Source: Tannerella serpentiformis
Lineage (GTDB): Bacteria > Bacteroidota > Bacteroidia > Bacteroidales > Tannerellaceae
NCBI RefSeq assembly: GCF_003033925.1
Contig: NZ_CP028365.1
Location: 1,488,001 to 1,552,000, forward strand
Reading direction: 5' to 3'
Length of the DNA: 64,000 bases
Within the stretch, counting starts at the first letter, position 1. Each line of letters starts with the position of its first letter. A model generated the notes under the pieces. That model searched no databases, had not been told where the DNA came from, and was given only the letters and a program-made list of their open reading frames with translations. Of this stretch, positions 9,894 through 20,156 are shown in pieces. A program made the translations under genes and the position numbers.

Positions 9894-11252
9894 ATGGTGA
9901 CGGACTATATAGTAGCGATCTATTTGGGCACTTCTCATTTGGTGGGGATGGTCGGGAAAAAGAACAGTCGGGGCGCGCTCTCCATCGTAGCCGAAGAGGT
10001 GAAGGAGTCGAGCGGCTGCATCCGGCGTGGACGCATCCACAACGTGGCTGAGACGGCCGCACGCATCAAACGACTCGTGCTGGAACTGCAGAACAAACTT
10101 CCTAACCTCCGTATCGAAAAGGTCTATATCGGTATCGGAGGCCAATCGCTACGATCCATTGATCACTCCGAGGTGCGAACTATCCGCGCTGACGCTTTCG
10201 TGTCAGAAGAAGACATCCAACTGCTCAACGAACAGTGCAAAAGCTACCGCCCCGAAATGTCAGACGTCCTGGCTATCGCACCGCCCGTCTATTATCTCGA
10301 TGACAAACGCACCTCGAATCCTGTTGGGGTCTCTTGCCGTCGCATCGAGGCGCGCTACAAGCTGGTGGTCGGACAGCCGATCATTCGCAAATCCATCATC
10401 AATAGCATCGAGCAGCAGGCTGGTATTACCGTGTCCGGAATCATCGTGTCGCCCCTGGCACTGGCCGAAGCCATCCTGACTCGCAACGAAAAGGAGTTAG
10501 GCTGCGCTGTGATCGACTTTGGCGCAGGCGTCACCTCCATCGTCGTCTACAAGAACGGTTATCTGGCCTACCTCGGCGTCATTCCTCTTGGCAGCGACCT
10601 GATCACGCGCGACCTGACGAGTCTCCGTCTCGTCGAATCCGAAGCCGAACGGCTGAAGATCACCTACGGTAACGCCAAGCCCAACGAGAATCAAGAAGGC
10701 AGCATTTCACTCGATACCGTCGACGGCATCGGTACGCGCAAGATCAATCTGAGCGAGATCGATATGGTCGTTGAGGCGCGTGCGAAGGAGATCGTCCAGA
10801 ACGTCTACGCCCGCATCGAGGAGAATAAGCTCACGAACGCCCTCGGCGCAGGTATTGTCCTGGTCGGAGGCGGCGCATCGCTGAAGAACCTGCAAGAGCT
10901 CATCCGCGATACGTTCAAACTGCAAGAGGTGCGCTATTCTGCCATCCGCAAAGGACTCGTGGACGACGCCAGCGACAAGGTCAGTGACCCGCGCTACATG
11001 TCGGCCCTCAGCCTGCTGTTGCAAGGCACTGAGAGCTGTGTCGGTCCGATTCGTCGGAAGCAGGAAGAACCAGCGCCAGCACCTCCCGTTCAGCCCGTCG
11101 AGCCTGTTAAGGAACCCGAGCCGGAACCCGAACGCATCGAGCCGGAACGTGACCGAGAAGAAGAGCAACGTCAGAACCGACGCACGCAGAAACGCGGCGG
11201 AATCTTCGGTAGTTTCGGGCGCATCGCCCGCGGGCTCTTCGACGAAGAATAA
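9894..11252 (+). CDS. ftsA: Cell division protein FtsA
   Basis: Actin-like ATPase that tethers FtsZ to the membrane. I prefer the ATG at 9894 (MVTDYIVAIYLGTSHLVG), because it puts the phosphate-1 loop at the normal place; an upstream ATG at 9870 would add eight residues and overlap ftsQ. Actin-fold motifs include CAVIDFGAGVTSIVVYKNG near residue 200 and GIVLVGGGASLKNL near residue 317. A Pro/Glu/Arg-rich linker follows (about residues 385-430), then the amphipathic C-terminal membrane helix GSFGRIARGLFDEE. It is 5 bp downstream of ftsQ and 37 bp before ftsZ. Confidence 0.95.
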   Translation: MVTDYIVAIYLGTSHLVGMVGKKNSRGALSIVAEEVKESSGCIRRGRIHNVAETAARIKRLVLELQNKLPNLRIEKVYIGIGGQSLRSIDHSEVRTIRADAFVSEEDIQLLNEQCKSYRPEMSDVLAIAPPVYYLDDKRTSNPVGVSCRRIEARYKLVVGQPIIRKSIINSIEQQAGITVSGIIVSPLALAEAILTRNEKELGCAVIDFGAGVTSIVVYKNGYLAYLGVIPLGSDLITRDLTSLRLVESEAERLKITYGNAKPNENQEGSISLDTVDGIGTRKINLSEIDMVVEARAKEIVQNVYARIEENKLTNALGAGIVLVGGGASLKNLQELIRDTFKLQEVRYSAIRKGLVDDASDKVSDPRYMSALSLLLQGTESCVGPIRRKQEEPAPAPPVQPVEPVKEPEPEPERIEPERDREEEQRQNRRTQKRGGIFGSFGRIARGLFDEE

Positions 11253-11289
11253 CATCCACAATCATCCCCCACACTAAGCACATACAGCA

Positions 11290-12666
11290 ATGAGTAACGA
11301 TACAACCCCCCTGCAATTCAACTTCCCAAGAGACACGCGAAAGATCATCAAGGTGGTCGGCGTGGGCGGAGGCGGTGGCAACGCCGTCACGCATATGTTC
11401 AAGGAAGGCATACACGACGTCTCCTTCGTACTCTGTAACACCGACAGCCAGGCGCTGTCACGCTCTGACGTGCCCGTCAAGATCGCCCTCGGACGTACCG
11501 TCACCGAGGGACTCGGCGCAGGCAACAATCCTGCACGCGCCGAACGTGCCGCAGAGGAGAGCGAGGACGATATCCGCACCATGCTCGACGACGGCACGAA
11601 GATGGTCTTCATCACCGCCGGTATGGGCGGTGGCACCGGTACGGGCGCTGCCCCCGAGATCGCTCGTGTGGCCAAAGAGATGGGCCTCCTGACCGTTGGC
11701 ATCGTCACCATTCCCTTCCTCTTCGAGGGGCCGCCCAAGATCATTCAAGCGCTCAAGGGCGTCGAGGCCATCAGCAAAAACGTCGATGCGCTGCTCGTGG
11801 TTAATAACGAACGCCTGAATGAGATCTACCCTGATCTCACCATGCTCAACGCCTTCAAAAAGGCTGACGATACGCTCACGGTGGCCGCCAAAAGCATCGC
11901 TGAGATCATCACCCTCGACGGCGTCATCAACCTCGACTTTGCCGATGTCGAGACCACCCTCAAGGACGGTGGCGTGGCCCTCATCAGTAACGGCTACGGA
12001 CAGGGTGAAGGCCGCCTCCAGCAGGCCATTCAGGATGCCCTCCGCTCACCCTTGCTCAACAATAACGACATCTCCAACGCCAAGAAGATCCTCTTCAACA
12101 TCTCCTTCAGTAGCAATACGATCGGCGAGGAGGGCAACGAGCTCCGCATGGACGAGGTGAACTATATGACGGAGTTCATGAAGCAATTCGGCGACGATAT
12201 CGAGGTGATTTGGGGTACCGCCATTGATGAATCGCTCAAGGGCAAGGTCAAATTCACCGTCTTGGCCACCGGCTTCGACCTCAACGACATCCCCGAGATC
12301 CGCAGTAAGCGTGACGAGCAACACCTGCTCAAAAGCGAAGACGAGATCATCAAGGAAGAGGAGATCCTCCGCCAGAAGGAGCGCGAGCGCGAGCTCATGG
12401 CCAAATACTACGGTCGGAAGACGGAAGACCGACGGCCTGCACGTCGCCCGACTTACAACCTGGCCATCCTCACCGTAGGCGAGTTGGACGACGACGCCAT
12501 CATCACCCTCCTCGAGGAAAATCCCGCCTACAACCGTGACGCCCGTCTCTTGGCCCGCGCCCGAAGCCGAAGCGGTGGCACATTAAACACCTCCACCACC
12601 CGCACCGACATCCCCCCCGTAGGCAAGCCCAGTGGCCGCCCGCGCATCAGCTTTCGCATGGGATGA
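11290..12666 (+). CDS. ftsZ: Tubulin-like cell division GTPase FtsZ
   Basis: A 458-residue cytoplasmic GTPase that forms the Z ring. The GTP-binding signature FITAGMGGGTGTGAAPEIA lies at about residues 105-123, preceded by VVGVGGGGGNAV near residue 19. The globular domain ends near residue 320 and is followed by a charged, Arg/Glu-rich linker, then a short conserved tail ending RPRISFRMG. The linker is longer than in E. coli, as in other Bacteroidota. Followed by an inverted repeat made of TAGAGGGTAG units. Confidence 0.98.
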   Translation: MSNDTTPLQFNFPRDTRKIIKVVGVGGGGGNAVTHMFKEGIHDVSFVLCNTDSQALSRSDVPVKIALGRTVTEGLGAGNNPARAERAAEESEDDIRTMLDDGTKMVFITAGMGGGTGTGAAPEIARVAKEMGLLTVGIVTIPFLFEGPPKIIQALKGVEAISKNVDALLVVNNERLNEIYPDLTMLNAFKKADDTLTVAAKSIAEIITLDGVINLDFADVETTLKDGGVALISNGYGQGEGRLQQAIQDALRSPLLNNNDISNAKKILFNISFSSNTIGEEGNELRMDEVNYMTEFMKQFGDDIEVIWGTAIDESLKGKVKFTVLATGFDLNDIPEIRSKRDEQHLLKSEDEIIKEEEILRQKERERELMAKYYGRKTEDRRPARRPTYNLAILTVGELDDDAIITLLEENPAYNRDARLLARARSRSGGTLNTSTTRTDIPPVGKPSGRPRISFRMG

Positions 12667-12667
12667 T

Positions 12668-12767
12668 ATAGAGGGTAGAGATTAGAGGGTAGAGGGTAGA
12701 ATTGATGAGTACCCAGCTCTACCCTCTATCCTCCACCCTCTACCCTCTACCCTCTACCCTCTAAATA
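12668..12767. repeat. Inverted repeat built of TAGAGGGTAG units
   Basis: The left arm consists of repeated AGAGGGTAGAG; the right arm is its complement, repeated CTCTACCCTCTA, separated by about 15 bp. Transcription gives a long hairpin between ftsZ and the YqeY gene. The same word recurs in one orientation at 27,852-27,935, so it is a dispersed simple repeat that may also act as terminator or attenuator. Confidence 0.8.
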
Positions 12768-12777
12768 CAAGTAAACA

Positions 12778-13230
12778 ATGGATTTATTCGATCAAATCAG
12801 CGGCGACATCAAAGCCGCTATGTTGGCCAAAGACAAGGTCAAACTCGAGGCGCTCCGTAACGCCAAGAAATGCTTCCTCGAAGCCAAAACCGCCCCCGGT
12901 GCGAACGACACCCTCACCGACGAGGCCGCCCTCAGCATCCTCCAAAAGCTCGTCAAGCAAGGCCGCGAGTCCGCCCGCATCTATACCGAGCAGAGCCGTC
13001 CAGATCTCGCCGAAGCCGAGCTGGCACAAGTCGCGGCCCTCGAGGGCTACCTGCCGCAGCAACTCTCGCCCGAAGCCCTCGAGACCGAGGTTCGCGCTCT
13101 GATTGAGAAGGCAGGTGCCACCAGCCTCAAAGACATGGGACACGTCATGAAAGCCGCCACCGCCGCACTGGCCGGACGAGCCGAAGGCGGAGCCATCTCC
13201 GCCGCCGTCAAGAAAATCCTCTCCCAATAA
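12778..13230 (+). CDS. yqeY: GatB/YqeY domain protein
   Basis: A 150-residue cytoplasmic protein matching the YqeY family throughout: N-terminal helices with AMLAKDKVKLEALRNAKK, then KQGRESARIYTEQSRPDLA and EGYLPQQLSPEALE. The C-terminal half resembles the tail domain of the amidotransferase subunit GatB, a domain thought to contact tRNA; the role of the free-standing protein is not settled. It lies 111 bp after ftsZ, with the TAGAGGGTAG hairpin in between, and is followed by a good terminator hairpin. Confidence 0.92.
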   Translation: MDLFDQISGDIKAAMLAKDKVKLEALRNAKKCFLEAKTAPGANDTLTDEAALSILQKLVKQGRESARIYTEQSRPDLAEAELAQVAALEGYLPQQLSPEALETEVRALIEKAGATSLKDMGHVMKAATAALAGRAEGGAISAAVKKILSQ

Positions 13231-13260
13231 GAGGCTACTCATAGCTTACATTTTTCAAGC

Positions 13261-13303
13261 AGATCCCCCGTCGCACCCCGTGTGGCGGGGGATCTTACTT
13301 TCT
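13261..13303 (+). terminator. Terminator after the YqeY gene
   Basis: AGATCCCCC at 13261-13269 pairs with GGGGGATCT at 13287-13295, followed by a T-rich stretch. It probably ends the long dcw transcript. Confidence 0.75.
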
Positions 13304-13395
13304 ATCGAAAGCGCCGGACACATAGAGCCCCCAGCATGTACCCGGCGATAACCTCCCCGGCCCCGGTGGGGCCTTGATTTTCTTTTGTTCCTTTT

Positions 13396-13565
13396 CTTGC
13401 ATCAAGGGGCGTCAGGGACGCCAGCCAAGTTTGCCTGGTACCCGGCCAAACTTCCCCGGTCTCGGTGAGGCCTCTTGCATCAAGGGGCGTCAGGGACGCC
13501 AGCCAAGTTTGCCTGATACCCGGCCAAACTTCCCCGGCCTCGGTGAGGCCTCTTGCATCAAGGCA
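13396..13565. repeat. Two 78-bp direct repeats of a dispersed family
   Basis: Two nearly identical 78-bp copies begin CTTGCATCAAGGGGCGTCAG at 13396 and 13474, with a third partial start at 13552. Each holds small dyads (GGCGTCAGGGACGCC; AAGTTTG...CAAACTT). A related copy in the opposite orientation is at about 24,872-24,949 and a shorter relative at about 37,520-37,545. The 386-bp gap from 13,231 to 13,616 holds only this and the terminator. Confidence 0.8.
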
Positions 13566-13616
13566 AGAAAAGAAGAAGGGAGAAGGCTTCTTGCGGGGCG
13601 TATGCGATAGCCCCCC

Positions 13617-14108
13617 CTACAAGATCCGGATCGCGATCTCTGCGCAAGCCTCCGCGTCGGCCAAGGCATGATGATGCTGAGTGAGGTCGAAGCCACAGGC
13701 CGCAGCCACCGTCTCCAGACGATGGTTCGGCAGCTGTTTGAACACCCGTCGTGCCGCCCGACAAGTGCAGTAAAACCGATAGTCCGGATACTCCAACTCG
13801 TACCGCTTGAAGGCCGCCCGGAGGCAACTCTCGTCGAACGGACTGTTGTGCGCCACCAATGGCAGTCCCCCGATCAGCGGCACCACCTCCTGCCACACCT
13901 CCGGAAACGTCGGCGCGCTGTCCGTGTCCGCCGCCGTGAGCCCATGCACGCGCGTATTCCATGACATATAATAATTCGGCTCCGGGCGGATCAGTCGATA
14001 GAGCGAATCCGTCACCCGCCCCGCACGAACCACTACCACCCCCACGCTGCACACGCTACTCCGGTACGGGTTGGCTGTCTCAAAATCTATTGCCGCAAAA
14101 TCATCCAT
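13617..14108 (-). CDS. DnaQ-type 3'-5' exonuclease
   Basis: I start at the ATG at 14108 (MDDFAAIDFETANPYR), since the upstream part of the open frame lies in repeat sequence. The 163-residue protein has Exo I AIDFETA (residues 6-12, catalytic Asp and Glu), Exo II VAHNSPFDESCLR near 82-94 and Exo III HHALADAEACAEIA near 145-158, i.e. a complete DEDDh site. These proteins hydrolyse DNA or RNA 3' ends; free-standing short forms in Bacteroidota are annotated as exonuclease or Pol III epsilon-like. A candidate promoter (CAAAGATA on the plus strand, 14144-14151) lies about 36 bp upstream of the start. Confidence 0.88.
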   Translation of the reverse strand: MDDFAAIDFETANPYRSSVCSVGVVVVRAGRVTDSLYRLIRPEPNYYMSWNTRVHGLTAADTDSAPTFPEVWQEVVPLIGGLPLVAHNSPFDESCLRAAFKRYELEYPDYRFYCTCRAARRVFKQLPNHRLETVAAACGFDLTQHHHALADAEACAEIAIRIL

Positions 14109-14143
14109 TGTCAACAGTCGCTTGTTAATCCATTCTCTGACGG

Positions 14144-14151
14144 CAAAGATA
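14144..14151 (-). promoter_or_regulatory. Candidate -7 element for the exonuclease gene
   Basis: Reverse complement reads TATCTTTG, matching the Bacteroidota -7 consensus TAnnTTTG. No clear TTTG is visible 19 bp further upstream, so this is a moderate call. Confidence 0.5.
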
Positions 14152-14159
14152 CGGCCCGT

Positions 14160-15040
14160 GCGAGCCCCATGTCGCACGGTCAGGCCCCAGAAACGTCCTG
14201 CGCAGGTTCCGCGGCGTTCTATTTCGCCTCGGATCGGCCTTGTGTAGGTCCCGCGGAGGTCTGTTTTGTGGCTAAACTGACAGGGGAAGGCCCCACGGAC
14301 TGTCATTTTGTCTCCGATCGGTTCCGCGCAGGCCTTACGGGCTGCGTTTGGAGGCTTTCGGAACTTCCCGAAGGCATACTACTCATGGATATAAGTGCTC
14401 GGAACTTCCCAGAGAAGTATTACTCATAGATACAGTTCATCGGAACTTCCCGATGCGATTAAACACAGGAATATAAGTATCCGGAATTTTCCGATCGATA
14501 TAAAATCAATGAAGTAGCCATTCGGATTTTCCCGAAGAGTTATAATCTTGAATTTATACTTTTCGGAGATTCCCGAAAGGATTAGGATCATGTTTTCAAT
14601 CGATCGGAATATTCCGAAGACTTGTAATATAATGGATAAATGCTTCGGAGTTTTCCGGAGATTAGGATAAGCATATAGATAGGTCTCGGAGCTTTCCGAA
14701 TAGCTGAAATAGTTAGATAGAATCGTTCGGGAAGTTCCGAAAGCTTTCCAACGTACTCCGTAAGGCCTGCGCGGAGCCGATCGGGGACAAAATGACAGTC
14801 CGTGGGGCCTTCCCCTGTCAGTTTAGCCACAAAACGGACCTCCGCAAGATCTTCGCGGGGCTGAGCTGGGGTGAAATAGATGTCCGTGGAGCCTTTGCGG
14901 GGCCGAGCTGAGGCGAAATAGATGTCCGTAGGGCCTTTGCTGGGGTAAACTGAGGTGAAATAGAATGCCGCGAGATCTTCGCGGGGATGAGCTGGGGCGA
15001 AACGGGGGGCTGCGGGGGCGTTTGCAGCGCGCGTGCCGCG
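14160..15040. repeat. Composite 41/42-bp array with 110-bp inverted arms
   Basis: The centre (about 14,355-14,745) has ten copies of a degenerate palindrome of form TTCGGAACTTCCCGAA, starting near 14357, 14398, 14439, 14479, 14520, 14561, 14603, 14645, 14686 and 14727, thus every 40-42 bp, joined by AT-rich linkers. It is flanked by two long inverted arms (14263-14372 and 14727-14835) that are nearly identical as reverse complements. Outside the arms GC-rich 42-bp units continue, clearest at 14873, 14915, 14957 and 14999 (GAAATAGATGTCCG and variants). No gene is visible in the 980 bp. Confidence 0.93.
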
Positions 15041-15055
15041 AAAGGTCTACTTTTG
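15021..15055 (+). promoter_or_regulatory. Bacteroidota-type promoter for the barrel protein gene
   Basis: TACTTTTG at 15048-15055 matches TAnnTTTG; TTTG at 15021-15024 could be the -33 element, with a 23-bp spacer, slightly longer than the usual 19-21. The surrounding GGTCTACTTTTG is shared with the rplM promoter. Confidence 0.7.
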
Positions 15056-15088
15056 TGTATATGAATAACGAGTAACAAGAGACCAACG

Positions 15089-15688
15089 ATGAAAAAGTAT
15101 CTCCTCCTTCTCCTGGCCGGGCTCTGGACCTGCGCCGCACAAGCTAAGATCATCCCTGGGGTGCGCCTGGGGCTGTCATACAACCAGCTCACGCAGATCG
15201 TCGACGAGGAAGTGACCTACGGCGGACGCATCGGATTTGAGGCCGCGGGACTGCTTGACATCCCACTGTCACAGCGCTTTTCGATCGTCCCGGAGCTGGC
15301 CGTCGCCAATGAGGGCGGCGCGTACAACTATCTCTATCTCTTTGACGATATGATGATCACCGGACGCCACAGCAGCAGCTATCTCTCGCTCCGCCTGCCG
15401 GTCAATATGGTCTACAAGATTCGCTTTGCCGACTGGCAGATGGGCATCATGGCTGGGCCTTTCGCCTCTGTCTCTACACGCGAACGTGAGCACCACGAGT
15501 GGATCAGCCGCGAGTTCCGTCGCTTCGATGTGGGGGCTGGCGCGGGGCTTTATGTGGAGTATCACAGCGTCTTTTTCTCTGTCTACGGCCGCACGGGCTT
15601 CATCGATAAGTTGCGCCAGAAGCAGCCTTTTGAATCGCAGGTCTACCAAAACAGCGTGGCGCTGTCGTTTGGGTATAGATTTTATTGA
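15089..15688 (+). CDS. Outer-membrane beta-barrel protein (PorT-like fold)
   Basis: A 199-residue secreted protein with a clear signal peptide (MKKYLLLLLAGLWTCAAQA, cleavage near residue 19). The rest shows alternating hydrophobic and polar residues and Gly/aromatic turns typical of an eight-strand barrel: PGVRLGLSYNQL, FSIVPELAVANEGG, SSYLSLRLPVNMVYKI, and a C-terminal strand ending SFGYRFY, the terminal aromatic expected for outer-membrane insertion. It resembles the outer membrane protein beta-barrel (PorT) family of Bacteroidota; the exact role cannot be told. The gene has its own promoter at 15,048. Confidence 0.78.
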   Translation: MKKYLLLLLAGLWTCAAQAKIIPGVRLGLSYNQLTQIVDEEVTYGGRIGFEAAGLLDIPLSQRFSIVPELAVANEGGAYNYLYLFDDMMITGRHSSSYLSLRLPVNMVYKIRFADWQMGIMAGPFASVSTREREHHEWISREFRRFDVGAGAGLYVEYHSVFFSVYGRTGFIDKLRQKQPFESQVYQNSVALSFGYRFY

Positions 15689-15731
15689 TCCGCTTGGGGG
15701 GCGTCGTCTCTTCTTTTCTTTCTTCCCCTCT

Positions 15732-15830
15732 GGGTAGGGGCGTATTGAATACGCCCCACGAACGTCCCGCAAGGGGCGAATAATCAAACAGCCGGGTACA
15801 CGCTGGGGCGTATTCAATACGCCCCTACCC
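15732..15830. mobile_element. Small element with perfect 27-bp terminal inverted repeats
   Basis: The 27 bases at 15732-15758 are the exact reverse complement of 15804-15830. Each end is itself a palindrome (GGGGCGTATT, one base, AATACGCCCC). Only 45 bp lie between. A second, related copy is at 43,483-43,667. No coding capacity. A REP/MITE-like element is the best description. Confidence 0.8.
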
Positions 15831-15870
15831 TACCGGCAGGAGAAGCTGTCCCACCACTATCACACACCAT

Positions 15871-18800
15871 ATGGAACCCTTCGTTCATCTACACGTTCAT
15901 TCGCAATACTCGCTGCTCGATGGCCAGTCGTCTATCGATGCGCTGATCGATAAGGCGCAGCGTGACGGCATGCCTGCCATCGCCTTGACCGATCATGGAA
16001 ACATGTTTGGCATCAAGGAGTTTTACAACAAGGTCAAGAAGAAGAATAGTAAGTACACCGCCACCATCAAGGACTGCGAGAAGGAGCTGCGTGCGCTCAG
16101 CGATAAGGAGCATCCGACGGACGAGGAGACGGAGCGCATACGCAAACTCTCGGAGAAGATCAGCACCTGTCGCCAGAGTCTCTTCAAGCCTATCATCGGC
16201 TGCGAGTGCTACTGCGCGCGCAACGGTCGGCTCCAGAAGCAGGAAAAGGACGACCTGGGCGGCTGGCACCTCTTGGTCTTAGCTAAGAATTTCACGGGCT
16301 ACAAGAACCTCATCAAGCTCGTTTCGCTGGCCTGGACGGAGGGCTTTTATCGCAATCCGAGGATCGATAAGGAGCTTTTGGAACGCTATCACGAGGGACT
16401 GATCGTCTCCTCGGCTTGCCTCGGGGGCGAGATCCCGCAACTGATCATGGCCGGTAAGCAGGACAAGGCCGAGGAGTCGCTGCTGTGGTTCAAAGGGCTC
16501 TTCGGCGAAGATTTCTACCTCGAGTTGCAACGCCACGAGACGCATGCGCCGGATGCGGACATGACGACGTATCCGAAGCAGGTGGAGGTGAACCGGGTGC
16601 TGATGGAGCTTTCGCGAAAGCACGGCGTGAAGCTGATCGCTACGAACGACGCGCATTTCGTGAACGAGGATGACGCCGATGCGCACGAGCGACTGATCTG
16701 CCTCAGCACAGGCAAGGAGATCAACGACCCGAACCGCATGCGATACTCCAAACAGGAGTGGATCAAGACGACGGCCGAGATGAACGCCATCTTCGCCGAT
16801 GTGCCCGAGGCGCTGCGCAACACCGTAGAGATCGCTGACAAGGTGGAGATGTACTCCATCGACTCGCCGGCGCTGATGCCCTTCTTCCAGATCGATCCGT
16901 CGTTCGGATCGGAGGAGGCGTATCGGGCTAAATACACCGCCAAAGACCTCATGGAGGAGTTCAACGATACGGATGCCGAGGGGCGCGTCGTGTCGGACAA
17001 TTACCTGCGTCTGGGGGGCTACGAGAAGGTGATCCGCATCAAGTTCGAAGCCGACTACCTGCGCCACCTTACCTTCGAGCGTGCCCGGGAGCTGAACCGT
17101 TACGACGGCGTGATCTCGGACGAGGCGCGCGACCGCATCGACTTCGAGCTGAACACGATCAAGAAGATGGGCTTCCCGGGTTACTTCCTCATCGTGCAAG
17201 ACTTCATCGCAGCGGCGCGTCGGATGGGCGTATCCGTAGGGCCCGGGCGTGGATCGGCCGCAGGATCGGTCGTGGCCTATTGCCTCGGCATTACGGACAT
17301 CGACCCGATCAAGTACGACCTGCTGTTCGAGCGTTTCCTCAATCCGGACCGTATCTCGATGCCTGATATCGACATCGACTTCGACGACGACGGTCGCAGC
17401 GAGGTGCTCAAATGGGTGACGGAGAAATACGGGCAGGATCACGTGGCCCACATCATCACCTATGGCACGATGGCTGCCAAATTGGCCATTAAGGACGTGG
17501 CGCGTGTGGAGCAACTACCACTCCGGGAGTCGAATCGGCTGGCTAAGCTGGTCCCCGACCGCGTGAACTCGCTCAAGACGGCCATTGAGGTCGTGCCCGA
17601 GCTGAAGGAGGCGGCCAACAGTCCGAACCCCATCCTGCGCGACACGCTGAAATACGCGCAGAAACTGGAGGGCAATGTGCGCAACACCGGTGTGCATGCC
17701 TGCGGCGTGATCATCGGTCGGCAGGACATCTCGGACATCGTGCCCGTGGCTACGGCCGAGGATAAGGAGACGAAGGAGACACTGCTCGTGACGCAATATG
17801 AAGGCTCCGTGATCGAAGAAACGGGCCTGATCAAGATGGACTTCCTCGGCCTCAAAACGCTTTCGATTATCAAGGAGGCGATCGAGAACATCCGTCAAAC
17901 GACGGGCGAGGTGGTCGATATCGATAACATCCCCATCGACGACAAACTGACCTACGACCTCTTCTGTGCCGGACGCACCGTGGCCACCTTCCAGTTCGAG
18001 TCGGCCGGTATGCAGAAGTATCTCAAGGAACTCCAGCCGACGGAGTTCGAGGATCTCATCGCCATGAACGCCCTCTATCGCCCCGGACCGATGGACCATA
18101 TCCCCGCCTTCATCGCCCGCAAGCAGGGACGCGAGGAGATCCGTTACGACATCCCCGAGATGGAGCGCTACCTGAAGAATACGTACGGCATCACCGTCTA
18201 TCAAGAGCAGGTCATGCTCCTCTCGCGCCTCCTGGCCGGCTTTACACGCGGGCAGAGCGACACGCTCCGCAAGGCGATGGGAAAGAAACTCATCGATAAG
18301 ATGATGGAGCTGAAAGAGAAGTTCCTCGAGGGCGGCGCCCGCAACGGTCACGACCGCAGGACGCTGGAAAAGATCTGGGGCGAGTGGGAGAAATTCGCCT
18401 CCTACGCCTTCAATAAAAGTCACGCCACGTGCTACTCCTGGCTGGCTTACCAGACGGCTTACCTCAAGGCCCACTATCCGTCGGAATACATGGCGGCCGT
18501 GCTCAGTCGCAACCTCTCGAACATCAAGGAAATCACCAAGGCCATGGACGAATGCCGGGCCATGAAGATCCGCGTCTTGGGGCCGGACGTGAACGAGTCG
18601 CACCGCAAGTTTGGCGTCAACCGTAAGGGCGACATCCGCTTCGGACTGGTGGCCGTCAAAGGCATGGGCGAGAGTGCCGCGCTGGCCCTCATCGAGGAGC
18701 GCGAAAAGCATGGGCCCTACAAGGACATCTTCGACTTCGTTGAGCGCGTGCCCTCCGCGGCGTGCAACAAGAAGACCCTCGAAACGCTGGCCATCTCAGG

Positions 18801-19650
18801 CGCCTTCGATAGCCTCGGCGTCGACCGCGAGCCCTTCTTCGTGGAGAACGATCGCAAGGAGACCTTCACCGACGTCCTCCTGCGCTACAGCAACAAGTTC
18901 AAGCTCGACCGTCAGAGCACCTCCTTCTCCCTCTTTGGCGCCGACGACGCCGTGCAGATAGCCCGCCCGGACATCCCGCGCTTCGACGCCTGGAGCGCCC
19001 TGGAGCGCCTCAATCGCGAGAAGGAGCTGGTCGGCATCTACCTCTCGGCCCACCCCCTGGACGAGTATCGCATCATCCTCAACCACGTCTGCAACATGAC
19101 CATGCAGGACGTCGACAGCCGCGAATGGGAGAGCTTCCAAGGCCGACAACTCTCGCTCGGAGGCATCGTCACCGGCTATCGCGAAGGCCTCACCAAGAAC
19201 GGCAAGCCCTACGGCATCATCCGTATCGAAGACCTTTCCGGCAGCGGTGAGATCCCTCTCTTTGGCGATGACTACATCAACTTCGGCAAGTACGGCCGCG
19301 AAGGGCTCTACCTCTTCGTCAACGCCACCGTGCAGCCGCGGCGCTGGAAGGAGTCCGAGTTCGACTTCCGCATCTCCACCATCCGCCTCCTGCAGGACGT
19401 CAAGGACAGCCTCGTGCAATCGATCCGCATCAACGCCCCCATCGACGCCCTGAACGAACAAACCATCAGCGAGCTCTCAGCCATCGTCAAGAGCCATCCC
19501 GGTAAGACGCAGCTCAGCTTCTACATCCTCGGTCGCGACCACGTGGCATTGAATTTGTATTCCCACGACGTCCGTATCCGCGTCACCGAGGAGCTTGTCG
19601 ACTTCATTCGCGAGTCTGGCAACATGGACTTCACCATCAATCAATCATAA
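15871..19650 (+). CDS. dnaE: DNA polymerase III alpha subunit
   Basis: A 1,259-residue replicative polymerase of the DnaE type. The PHP domain starts at once ([13 protein letters not shown], residues 6-18). A hydrophilic insert follows at about residues 55-100. The palm has [15 protein letters not shown] near residue 456 and the catalytic [12 protein letters not shown] at 498-509. Later come the helix-hairpin-helix region and a C-terminal OB fold (residues about 1095-1170: [20 protein letters not shown]). Together with the exonuclease upstream it gives a replication pair, but that gene is on the other strand. No obvious promoter is seen; a 27-bp-ended element lies just upstream. Confidence 0.97.
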   Translation: MEPFVHLHVHSQYSLLDGQSSIDALIDKAQRDGMPAIALTDHGNMFGIKEFYNKVKKKNSKYTATIKDCEKELRALSDKEHPTDEETERIRKLSEKISTCRQSLFKPIIGCECYCARNGRLQKQEKDDLGGWHLLVLAKNFTGYKNLIKLVSLAWTEGFYRNPRIDKELLERYHEGLIVSSACLGGEIPQLIMAGKQDKAEESLLWFKGLFGEDFYLELQRHETHAPDADMTTYPKQVEVNRVLMELSRKHGVKLIATNDAHFVNEDDADAHERLICLSTGKEINDPNRMRYSKQEWIKTTAEMNAIFADVPEALRNTVEIADKVEMYSIDSPALMPFFQIDPSFGSEEAYRAKYTAKDLMEEFNDTDAEGRVVSDNYLRLGGYEKVIRIKFEADYLRHLTFERARELNRYDGVISDEARDRIDFELNTIKKMGFPGYFLIVQDFIAAARRMGVSVGPGRGSAAGSVVAYCLGITDIDPIKYDLLFERFLNPDRISMPDIDIDFDDDGRSEVLKWVTEKYGQDHVAHIITYGTMAAKLAIKDVARVEQLPLRESNRLAKLVPDRVNSLKTAIEVVPELKEAANSPNPILRDTLKYAQKLEGNVRNTGVHACGVIIGRQDISDIVPVATAEDKETKETLLVTQYEGSVIEETGLIKMDFLGLKTLSIIKEAIENIRQTTGEVVDIDNIPIDDKLTYDLFCAGRTVATFQFESAGMQKYLKELQPTEFEDLIAMNALYRPGPMDHIPAFIARKQGREEIRYDIPEMERYLKNTYGITVYQEQVMLLSRLLAGFTRGQSDTLRKAMGKKLIDKMMELKEKFLEGGARNGHDRRTLEKIWGEWEKFASYAFNKSHATCYSWLAYQTAYLKAHYPSEYMAAVLSRNLSNIKEITKAMDECRAMKIRVLGPDVNESHRKFGVNRKGDIRFGLVAVKGMGESAALALIEEREKHGPYKDIFDFVERVPSAACNKKTLETLAISGAFDSLGVDREPFFVENDRKETFTDVLLRYSNKFKLDRQSTSFSLFGADDAVQIARPDIPRFDAWSALERLNREKELVGIYLSAHPLDEYRIILNHVCNMTMQDVDSREWESFQGRQLSLGGIVTGYREGLTKNGKPYGIIRIEDLSGSGEIPLFGDDYINFGKYGREGLYLFVNATVQPRRWKESEFDFRISTIRLLQDVKDSLVQSIRINAPIDALNEQTISELSAIVKSHPGKTQLSFYILGRDHVALNLYSHDVRIRVTEELVDFIRESGNMDFTINQS

Positions 19651-19676
19651 TTCAACATCAAAAAACAGTATCAATC

Positions 19677-19994
19677 ATGTCAGTAGTAAACGTATCAGAT
19701 GCAAACTACAAGGAAGTGTTAGCAGCCGGCCAGCCGGTAGTACTTGACTTTTGGGCCGAATGGTGTGGTCCCTGCCGCATGGTCAGCCCCATCATCGACG
19801 AGCTGGCCGAGGAGTACGACGGCCGCATCACCGTCGGTAAGGTCAACGTAGACGAGAACGACACCGTCGTGGCCGAATACGGTATCCGTAACATCCCCAC
19901 CGTCCTCTTCTTCAAAGACGGACAGGTGGTCGACAAGCAAGTCGGCGCCGGACAGAAAGCCGCCTTCGTGGAGAAGATGAATAAGCTGCTTTAA
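19677..19994 (+). CDS. trxA: Thioredoxin
   Basis: A 105-residue cytoplasmic thioredoxin with the redox motif WCGPC at residues 29-33 and the cis-proline segment RNIPTVLFF near residue 75. It reduces protein disulfides using electrons from thioredoxin reductase, which is not in the window. It lies 26 bp after dnaE and is probably read from the same transcript. A hairpin follows. Confidence 0.97.
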   Translation: MSVVNVSDANYKEVLAAGQPVVLDFWAEWCGPCRMVSPIIDELAEEYDGRITVGKVNVDENDTVVAEYGIRNIPTVLFFKDGQVVDKQVGAGQKAAFVEKMNKLL

Positions 19995-20029
19995 GCCGAT
20001 CTCGTCTTTTCCCCCACACCTCATCGCCA

Positions 20030-20090
20030 TCCGGGGACGGCGCCTCACTCCACCTATGAACAGGAGCGAGGCCCGTCCCCGGATTCTTTT
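20030..20090 (+). terminator. Terminator-like hairpin after trxA
   Basis: TCCGGGGACGGCGCCTC pairs with GAGGCCCGTCCCCGGA across a loop of about 21 bases, followed by TTCTTTTAT. Confidence 0.65.
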
Positions 20091-20156
20091 ATGCCCCCGT
20101 CTCCGGAAGGCTTTGAGACAGCGACTCCGAGCCAAACTCTCGCTTATCGGCCCCGA

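Noticed and set aside
13374-13671. Short open frames of about 70-80 codons
   Set aside because: They lie in the 78-bp direct repeats and have no start context or domain.
14355-14745. CRISPR array
   Set aside because: Conserved core is a degenerate 16-bp palindrome, linkers are AT-rich variants of one another, and the array lies between inverted arms.
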